Assembly (NCBI GenBank): GCA_021786915.1
Contig: JAJYMP010000608.1
Location: 1 to 11,256 of the forward strand
From: Chloroflexota bacterium
GTDB taxonomy: Bacteria; Chloroflexota; Limnocylindria; Limnocylindrales; CSP1-4
DNA: 11,256 bases
Direction: 5' to 3'
Numbering within the stretch: the first letter of the stretch is position 1; every line of letters begins with the position of its first letter. The notes below the pieces were generated by a model. That model searched no databases, was not told where the DNA came from, and saw only the letters and a list, made by a program, of their open reading frames with translations. Both the position numbers and the translations under genes were made by a program. Shown piece after piece: positions 6,735 through 11,256 of the stretch.

Positions 6735-6782
6735 AGCGGGAGACTTGGAAGGCTGCCGCTCTGCCAACTGAGCTACTCCCGC
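6735..6782 (-). pseudogene. tRNA-Gly(TCC) with an internal deletion removing the T arm
   Basis: On the minus strand the 5' half is a perfect tRNA: acceptor GCGGGAG (6782-6776), TA, D arm GCTC...GAGC (6773-6758), anticodon stem GCAGC and loop CTTCCAA with anticodon TCC (6749-6747). Only two bases then separate the loop from CTCCCGC (6742-6736), which pairs perfectly with the acceptor, followed by discriminator T, as expected for bacterial tRNA-Gly. The 3' anticodon stem, variable loop and whole T arm, about 25 bases, are missing, giving 48 bases instead of about 73. No CCA is encoded. Bacterial tRNAs need the T arm, so this is most likely a dead copy. Coincidence is unlikely because both acceptor strands and the discriminator survive. 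Confidence 0.7.
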
Positions 6783-6790
6783 CCGAGCAC

Positions 6791-6818
6791 AACGTAGGTC
6801 CACGAGTGTACCTACGTT
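6791..6818. repeat. Perfect inverted repeat AACGTAGGT/ACCTACGTT
   Basis: Nine-base arms at 6791-6799 and 6810-6818 flank a 10-base loop. It lies eight bases from the 5' end of the tRNA-Gly remnant and overlaps the candidate tRNA promoter. No T-run follows on either strand, so an operator or a structured leader is as likely as a terminator. Confidence 0.6.
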
Positions 6819-6835
6819 TCGGCGTGGGAGTGCAA
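6805..6835 (-). promoter_or_regulatory. Candidate promoter for the tRNA-Gly remnant
   Basis: Minus strand: TTGCAC (6835-6830) and TACACT (6810-6805) with a 19-base spacer, about 22 bases upstream of the tRNA 5' end. Both hexamers match four of six consensus positions; the spacer is longer than ideal. The -10 lies inside the inverted repeat at 6791-6818. Confidence 0.33.
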
Positions 6836-7176
6836 TGGGCCGCCGCGCGGTGCCACGCTCACCGCGCTCGTCGGTCACGCGGACGCCGGCCCGAACAGGC
6901 TCGCGACCAGCGCCAGCGACATGACGCCGATGACCGCCGTCACGATCCAGCCACGGCCCCGAGGACCCGCCCGCTGCGGAGGTCGCCCATGAGCTGGCGT
7001 CGCGGACCAGGTCAGGAGGATCCGTCCCGGGAGCACCAGACGTACTGATGCGGAGTCCCCGTGCCGATCCGAGCGGCGCGGGAGCGCAGCGTCAGACTGA
7101 CCAAGGGCCCGAACCTCCGGGACCTGCGGACCGGGCCCCGTTCCGAACCGCAACCGTCAGGGCGCCCCGGTCGGAC
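6836..7176. other. Region without a confident gene
   Basis: A minus-strand frame ending at 6875 encodes a plausible single membrane helix at its C-terminus (GWIVTAVIGVMSLALVASLF), but no start codon with a ribosome-binding site precedes it and the upstream translation is not protein-like. It could be a small membrane protein whose start I cannot place. Nothing else is supported here. Confidence 0.3.
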
Positions 7177-7205
7177 TTGCGGACCTGACGCCGATCGGGC
7201 ACAAT
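7177..7205 (+). promoter_or_regulatory. Candidate sigma-70-type promoter for the 79-residue CxCG protein
   Basis: TTGCGG (7177-7182), a 17-base spacer, then CACAAT (7200-7205). The -10 matches four of six bases with optimal spacing, and AT-rich CACAATTTAG stands out in GC-rich surroundings. It would give a leader of about 165 bases before the ATG at 7379. Confidence 0.4.
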
Positions 7206-7378
7206 TTAGCCACGGTCAACAGCAAAATCGCCACACCGGCGATCCGTTGACCGGGCCGTGGATCCTGCGCTCCGGCGCGAACAGGTTGGGCCACGGCGGA
7301 CTGCTCTCGGGGAGCGACCTCGCCCGGCTAGAGGCCAGGGCAACGGCGCACGGGACCCCGGAGCTGGAGGTGCGTGCC

Positions 7379-7618
7379 ATGCACGACGACTCCATCCTTG
7401 TTGCCATCGAGGCGGCGCTCAGTCGGTCCGCCTTCTGCAACTGCGGCACCCAGCTGCACCTCGTCACCCATGACGGCGCGGCCTGGCTCGAGTGTGTCGC
7501 CTTCGAGCGGCCCTCGCGGCTGCCAAGCAGCCTGGCTCTGCTCCTCCGCGAGCTCACCCACGATCGCGAACACGTGGTCGACCTGCCCGAGGCCGAGCTG
7601 CCAGCCCTCGCCGCGTAG
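7379..7618 (+). CDS. Small CxCG zinc-ribbon-like protein (79 aa), function unknown
   Basis: ATG at 7379 has GGAGG eight bases upstream, a strong site that decides this start over longer readings of the frame. Sequence order: a short N-terminal helix, SRSAFCNCGTQLHLVTHDG (Cys20, Cys22), AAWLECVAFERPS (Cys39), then RELTHDREHVVDLP (His61). The CxCG pair, a third Cys on the next strand and nearby His31/His61 suggest a small metal-binding ribbon with three Cys and possibly one His, but the fourth ligand is not certain. No signal peptide or membrane segment is visible. I recognise the general pattern of small conserved proteins of high-GC soil Chloroflexota but no assigned function. It stands alone, with a convergent pseudogene 137 bases downstream. 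Confidence 0.68.
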   Translation: MHDDSILVAIEAALSRSAFCNCGTQLHLVTHDGAAWLECVAFERPSRLPSSLALLLRELTHDREHVVDLPEAELPALAA

Positions 7619-7755
7619 CGGTCGGCGCTCCGGGCCCTTGCCGGGGCAACCGCCGTCGTCGAGGCATCGGATGTGGCGCCTGGACGCGACGCCACGCTCC
7701 GGTCCGGAGTCCTCTTCCTTCGGATGGACGCCGGTTCTGGCCCCCGAACGCGCCC

Positions 7756-8043
7756 CTACTTGCCGACCACGAAGCTCCCGAACAGGACGTTGGCGAGGAT
7801 GAGGGCCAGGGTCAGGTTTGCCGCCGTCGCGGTCACGAACACGCCGATCGGCTTCCAGCCCGCTTCGCGCAGGGACGACACGCGGAACTCGAGGCCAATG
7901 CTCACGAAGGCGAGGGTCAGGAACCACGTCCGCATCGCGTTGACGGCGTTGACCGCCGAATCGCCGGTGGCCCTGGGAACCGTGCCCAGCCACATGGTCG
8001 CGATCACCGACGCGGCGATGAACCCCGCGACGGGTAGCGCATC
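7756..8043 (-). pseudogene. C-terminal remnant of a YeiH-family putative sulfate exporter
   Basis: The minus-strand frame from about 8043 to TAG at 7756 encodes DALPVAGFIAASVIATMWLG, then NAMRTWFLTLAFVSIGLEFRVSSLREAGWKPIGVFV and NLTLALILANVLFGSF. The block 'R-T-W-F-x-x-L-A-F-x-S-I-G-L-E' followed by 'G-x-K-P' and a last membrane helix is the C-terminal end of the YeiH/putative sulfate exporter family (PF03601), normally a multi-helix protein of 300-500 residues. Only about 95 residues and three membrane helices remain. Upstream of about 8043 the frame loses all membrane character and within 95 bases meets the end of the ACT-domain gene, so the 5' three quarters have been deleted. No start codon with an RBS precedes the remnant; it is almost certainly non-functional. 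Confidence 0.75.
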
Positions 8044-8137
8044 CGACTGGGGCGGGCCTGCGCGCCTGTGGGACGCGGGTGGGGGCCGCGGATCCGCCGC
8101 CGAGCGCCCGGAGGCCTCGCCCCCCAGAGCCGCCCAG

Positions 8138-8524
8138 TCAGCGGCGCTCGAGGATCGGGCGCGCCTTGTCGGGGTCGTCCACGACGAACGCGAAGGTGGC
8201 CCGGTCGCTCCACCGTCCGATGAACAGGTGGCCGAGCACATTGACCCCGGCGTCGGAGAGCTCGCGAGCCAGCCGCGCCATGCCACCCGGCCGGTCGTCC
8301 ACCTCGGCCAGCAGCGACTCGCCCTCGAGGAAGGTCCAGCCGCCGGCCTCGAGCACCTCGCGGGCGCCGTCGTCGTCGGCGGTGGTCATGATGAAGTGGC
8401 CGGTCTCTCCCAGCCCGCCCCCGCCGATCGCGCGCAGGTCGACACCCCGGGCCGCGAGCTGCTCAGCCAGGCGCGCCATCTCGCCCGGCTTGTTGGCAAC
8501 CTGGATCACGAACTGCTTCGGCAT
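8138..8524 (-). CDS. Stand-alone protein with two tandem ACT domains
   Basis: 128 residues from ATG at 8524, with GGAGG five bases upstream. Two ACT-like beta-alpha-beta repeats: residues about 3-64 (KQFVIQVANKPGEMARLAEQ, then GVDLRAIGGGG, then HFIMTTADDDGAREVLE) and about 66-128 (SLLAEVDDRPGGMARLAREL, then GVNVLGHLFIG, then ATFAFVVDDPDKARPIL). Each has the conserved NKPGEMARL/DRPGGMARL loop-helix where ACT domains bind amino acids or other small ligands between subunits. No catalytic or DNA-binding domain is fused, so it is probably a ligand-sensing regulatory partner. It follows glgA on the same strand after 176 bases, so co-regulation is possible but a shared transcript is unproven. The stop lies about 95 bases from the YeiH remnant. 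Function beyond ligand binding is unknown. Confidence 0.85.
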   Translation of the reverse strand: MPKQFVIQVANKPGEMARLAEQLAARGVDLRAIGGGGLGETGHFIMTTADDDGAREVLEAGGWTFLEGESLLAEVDDRPGGMARLARELSDAGVNVLGHLFIGRWSDRATFAFVVDDPDKARPILERR

Positions 8525-8700
8525 GAGGGCCTCCGAGTGGCGCGGACGCGGTGGCGTGGGACGGGATGGAGTGTTGCATGGGCGGGCCCGGGTGGCGAGG
8601 CGCGCGCCGCGTCCCCGCTCGCTGAACCGGGGTCGGCGGGACTGGGCGGGTTGGCCGATCGAGGGGTTCGAACGGGCGCGCTGGCCCCGCCGCGGAAGCC

Positions 8701-10176
8701 CTAGCCGGCCCGCCCGCGCCTCAGGTCCACCGCACGCCGGTAGGCGTCGAGATAGCGCGGCGCCGAGCCCGTGTCCCACCGGAAGTCCACGCCCATCGCC
8801 CGGTCGCGCAGCGCGGTCCACTCGGCATCGTCCGCATACAGGCTCGCCGCCCGCGCCACGGCAGCCACCAGCGCGGCCGGCGTCGCCTCGTCGAACACGA
8901 AGCCCGTCCCCTCTCCGGGATGCTCATCCGCGTCGACTACGGAGTCAGCGAGGCCCCCCGTGCGGCGCACGACAGGCGGCGTCCCGAAGCGCAGGGCGAT
9001 CATCTGACCCTGCCCGCACGGCTCGAACCGCGATGGCATGAGGAACACGTCGGCGCCCGCGTAGATGCGCCGGGCCATGTCGCGGTCGAAGCGCTCGATC
9101 AGCGCCACGCGGCCCGGATTCGCCGCGGCCATCGCGCGGAACGGGTCGGCGAGCGAGGCGTGGCCGCTGCCCTGTACCACGATCCGGGCGCCGGCCTTGA
9201 GCAGGTCGGCAGCACCGTCGGCCAGCAGGTCGAACCCCTTCTGTGGATCCATCCGACCGATCATCCCCAGCACGATCCCCCCGTCGGCGGGGTCGAACCC
9301 CACCCGCATGAGCAGGTCGGCACGGCAGCCGGCCTTCCCGGAGGGCGCACGGCGCGAGTAGCGGGCAGCAAGCACCGGGTCCGTCGACGGGTCCCAGATG
9401 TCCGGGTCGATCCCGTTGAGGATCCCGAAGAAGCGGTCGCCCTTCGCGCGCAGCGCCGGGTCGAGCCCCATGCCGAACGCGGGCGTGAGCGCCTCCGCCG
9501 CGAAGCCGGGCGACACGGTGTTGGCGAGCTCGCTGCGCTCGATGGCCGTGAGCAGCAGGTCGATGCCCGCGGGGTTGTCACCGGCGAGCGGGTCCGCGCG
9601 GCGCAACCCGAGCTCGCCGAGCGCCTCGTTGGGGACCCAGCCGTGGTAGGCGAGGTTGTGGATCGTGAGCAGGACCGCCAAGTCGGCGAAGAACGGGTCG
9701 CCGGCCGCCTCGCCGCGGGCGCGCTCGATCAGGGCCGGCCCGGTATGCCAGTCGTGGACGTGCAGCACGTCCAGGGGCCTGCCGTCGCGCTTGAGGGCCG
9801 CCAGGGCCACCCGGCAGAACAGCGCGAACCGCCACGGATCGTCGGGGTGGTCGTAGAAGGCGTCGCGGTCGAAAGCCTCCGGGACGTCCACGAGCCGCAG
9901 GCGGTAGCCTGCAGCGGCGACGTTGACGATGTGCGCGGTGATCTCTCCGCGGCCCGCCGGGTCGGGAACCGACAGCGGCGGCTCGAGCTCCGCGTCCTCA
10001 GGCACGGGAACCGAGCGGTAGCGGGGCAGCAGCACGTCCACGGGCGCGGCCAGCCCGTGCCCGGCCTCCGGCAGCCGCCCGAGGGCGCGGGCGAGCGCGT
10101 CCACGACGTCTGCCAGGCCGCCTGTCTTTGCCCAGGGCTCGCATTCGGCGGCGAGCAGCGCCGCGCGGAGGGTCAT
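8701..10176 (-). CDS. glgA: Glycogen/starch synthase (ADP-glucose type, GT5)
   Basis: 491 residues, normal length. GlgA transfers glucose from ADP-glucose to the non-reducing end of alpha-1,4-glucan in the cytoplasm. The N-terminal Rossmann domain starts RAALLAAECEPWAKTGGLADVV with the nucleotide-binding KTGGL at residues 17-21, then LHVHDWHTGPALIE (138-151), LTIHNLAYHGW (170-180), ANTVSPGFAAEAL (218-230) and GILNGID (251-257). The C-terminal GT-B domain has GMIGRMDPQKGFDLL (304-318), VVQGSG (333-338) and PSRFEPCGQGQMIALRFG (381-398) with the conserved Glu385, then VVRRTGGLADSVVD. The ATG at 10176 matches the family N-terminus although no strong SD precedes it. It diverges from glgP across 86 bases holding a near-perfect palindrome, the likely control point. 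The frame is intact. Confidence 0.95.
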   Translation of the reverse strand: MTLRAALLAAECEPWAKTGGLADVVDALARALGRLPEAGHGLAAPVDVLLPRYRSVPVPEDAELEPPLSVPDPAGRGEITAHIVNVAAAGYRLRLVDVPEAFDRDAFYDHPDDPWRFALFCRVALAALKRDGRPLDVLHVHDWHTGPALIERARGEAAGDPFFADLAVLLTIHNLAYHGWVPNEALGELGLRRADPLAGDNPAGIDLLLTAIERSELANTVSPGFAAEALTPAFGMGLDPALRAKGDRFFGILNGIDPDIWDPSTDPVLAARYSRRAPSGKAGCRADLLMRVGFDPADGGIVLGMIGRMDPQKGFDLLADGAADLLKAGARIVVQGSGHASLADPFRAMAAANPGRVALIERFDRDMARRIYAGADVFLMPSRFEPCGQGQMIALRFGTPPVVRRTGGLADSVVDADEHPGEGTGFVFDEATPAALVAAVARAASLYADDAEWTALRDRAMGVDFRWDTGSAPRYLDAYRRAVDLRRGRAG

Positions 10177-10212
10177 GCCGCGATGGTATCGAGGTCGTCG
10201 AGGTCCACGAGA

Positions 10213-10230
10213 ACGTAAACCGGTTCACGT
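10213..10230. promoter_or_regulatory. LacI-family-like operator between glgA and glgP
   Basis: ACGTAAACCGGTTCACGT is an 18-bp palindrome with a single mismatched pair (A10217 against C10226). Its core, AACCGGTT with a central CpG, is the form of LacI/GalR-family operators, common upstream of sugar and glucan genes. It overlaps the -35 of the glgP promoter and lies 37 bases from the glgA start, so a bound repressor could affect both genes. The regulator is not in the window; assignment is by pattern. Confidence 0.6.
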
Positions 10231-10253
10231 GATGGACGCGCGCCCACTATGAT
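10224..10253 (+). promoter_or_regulatory. glgP promoter giving a nearly leaderless transcript
   Basis: TTCACG (10224-10229) and TATGAT (10248-10253) with an 18-base spacer; the -10 matches five of six consensus bases and the -35 four. The expected start of transcription, about 7 bases beyond the -10, is close to 10260, only a few bases before the ATG at 10263. The -35 lies within the palindromic operator. Confidence 0.5.
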
Positions 10254-10262
10254 GGGGCGCCC

Positions 10263-11256
10263 ATGGAACCACACGTCCACGTCCCGACGGCGCCCGGCGC
10301 ATCCTTCCACCTGCCCCCGAAACTCGAGGGCCTCCGGCGCATCGCGTACAACCTGTGGTGGAGCTGGCACCCCCGCGCGAGGATCCTGTTCTCGCGGATC
10401 GACGCCGGGGCGTGGGCCCGCTACCGCAACCCGATCCCGGTGCTGGCGGGGCCGGTCCAGTGGGCGCAGCTGCTCGAGAACCCGGCGTTCATGGCCGAGT
10501 ACGAGTCCATCCTGCGCGAGTTCGACCGGTACATGGCCAACGGTGCCGACCACTGGTTCGCGCGCGAGCACAGCAAGCAGCTCAAGGGGCCCATCGCCTA
10601 CTTCTGCGCGGAGTACGGCTTCCACGAGTCCCTCGGCATCTACTCGGGCGGCCTGGGCGTGCTGGCCGGCGACCACATGAAGACGGCCTCGGACATGGCG
10701 CTGCCGCTGGTCGGCGTCGGCCTCCTCTACCGCAAGGGCTACTTCCGCCAGACGATCGACGCGGACGGCCACCAGGAGCACGCCTACCCGGACTACGACC
10801 CGGCGCAGCTGCCGATCCTGCGTGTGCTCGACCACCTCGGTGAGCCGATGACCGTGGCCATCCAGCTCCCCGGGCGCGACCTGCACGTCGGCGTCTGGGT
10901 GGCCCAGGTGGGCCGCGTGCCCGTGCTCCTGCTCGACACGGACACGCCCGACAACGACGACTCGGACCGGCCCATCACGCACATCCTCTACGTGCGCGGC
11001 CGCGAGATGCGCCTCCACCAGGAGCTCGTCCTGGGCGTCGGCGGCGTGCGGGCGCTGCGGGCGCTCGGTCTCGACCCCGCGGTCTGGCACCTCAACGAGG
11101 GCCACTCCGCCTTCCTCCTGGCGGAACGCGCTCGCGAGTTCGTCGCCGGCGGCACGTCGCTCGAGGAGGCCTGGCACCAGGTCAGCGGCAACAGCGTGTT
11201 CACGATCCACACCCCGGTGTCGGCCGGCAACGAGCGGTTCGACGCCGACCTCGTGC
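10263..11256 (+). CDS. glgP: Alpha-glucan (glycogen) phosphorylase, GT35, N-terminal part
   Basis: The first 331 residues are visible; the gene runs off the window. Glycogen phosphorylase releases glucose-1-phosphate from alpha-1,4-glucan using phosphate and a pyridoxal phosphate cofactor. Residues about 20-110 form the DUF3417 domain of this phosphorylase subfamily (LEGLRRIAYNLWWSWHPRAR, then ARYRNPIPVL). The catalytic N-domain follows: GPIAYFCAEYGFHESLGIYS with GGLGVLAGDHMKTASDMALP (109-148), GLLYRKGYFRQ (153-163), HQEHAYPDYD (170-179) and VWHLNEGHSAFLLAERARE (274-292), ending in FTIHTPVSAGNERFD. The Lys that binds PLP lies in the missing C-terminal half. ATG at 10263 precedes the conserved domain by about 20 residues; no good SD is visible, consistent with the promoter position suggesting an almost leaderless message. 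Divergent from glgA. Confidence 0.94.
   Translation, partial: MEPHVHVPTAPGASFHLPPKLEGLRRIAYNLWWSWHPRARILFSRIDAGAWARYRNPIPVLAGPVQWAQLLENPAFMAEYESILREFDRYMANGADHWFAREHSKQLKGPIAYFCAEYGFHESLGIYSGGLGVLAGDHMKTASDMALPLVGVGLLYRKGYFRQTIDADGHQEHAYPDYDPAQLPILRVLDHLGEPMTVAIQLPGRDLHVGVWVAQVGRVPVLLLDTDTPDNDDSDRPITHILYVRGREMRLHQELVLGVGGVRALRALGLDPAVWHLNEGHSAFLLAERAREFVAGGTSLEEAWHQVSGNSVFTIHTPVSAGNERFDADLV

Noticed and set aside
6258..6878. Minus-strand open frame of 206 codons across the tRNA region
   Set aside because: Part of it (GVAQLAERQPSK) is simply the translation of the tRNA-Gly 5' half, and the rest has no protein character.
6875..7153. Small minus-strand frame with a C-terminal membrane helix
   Set aside because: The helix is plausible, but no start codon with an SD can be placed and the upstream residues look non-coding; kept only as a note in the region entry.
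8655..8680. GGTTCGAAC, resembling a tRNA T loop
   Set aside because: Flanking bases do not form a T stem and no acceptor, D or anticodon arm can be built on either strand.
8920..10218. Plus-strand open frame of 432 codons opposite glgA
   Set aside because: Antisense shadow of glgA; no family features, Val/Arg/Glu-biased composition.

Overview
This window is very GC-rich, compact DNA with GTG as well as ATG starts. It most resembles a high-GC Chloroflexota (Limnocylindria-like) or Actinomycetota genome. The best hints are the DUF3417-type alpha-glucan phosphorylase divergent from a bacterial ADP-glucose glycogen synthase, a replication-relaxation family protein, and small conserved proteins typical of those phyla. 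No rRNA gene or other decisive marker is present, so the phylum is an inference.

Left third (1-2410), accessory/defence: the last 36 codons of an AbiEi-like antitoxin overlap an AbiEii-like nucleotidyltransferase toxin, together a type IV toxin-antitoxin (AbiE) pair read rightward. Converging on it with a 1-base gap is a minus-strand pair: a replication-relaxation family protein (1481-2410) and a 90-residue conserved basic protein (937-1209), with about 270 bp of ambiguous sequence between them. This combination suggests an integrated mobile element or its remnant.

Middle (2411-7378), decaying or gene-poor: it holds a broken lipoprotein gene with two in-frame stops and two frameshifts (2872-3775), an intact 704-residue lipoprotein with an N-terminal propeller-like half and six Asp-box (BNR/YCF48-like) repeats (4101-6215), and a tRNA-Gly(TCC) whose 3' half carries a deletion of about 25 bases (6735-6782). 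Several inverted and direct repeats lie around these. Much of 6216-7378 has no convincing gene.

Right third (7379-11256), core metabolism: a 79-residue CxCG protein with a good promoter and RBS, the C-terminal stub of a YeiH-family putative sulfate exporter (pseudogene), a stand-alone protein with two ACT domains, then glgA (minus) and glgP (plus, running off the window). The last two diverge from an 86-bp intergenic region. That region carries an 18-bp near-perfect palindrome centred on AACCGGTT, a LacI-family-like operator, overlapping the -35 of a glgP promoter that would give a nearly leaderless transcript. GlgA builds alpha-1,4-glucan from ADP-glucose and GlgP releases glucose-1-phosphate from it, so the intergenic region is a plausible shared switch for storage-glucan turnover.

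I did not find a convincing wholly new system. The points most worth a second look are the glgA-glgP operator, the internally deleted tRNA-Gly, the AbiE/replication-relaxation cluster and the two gene ruins.
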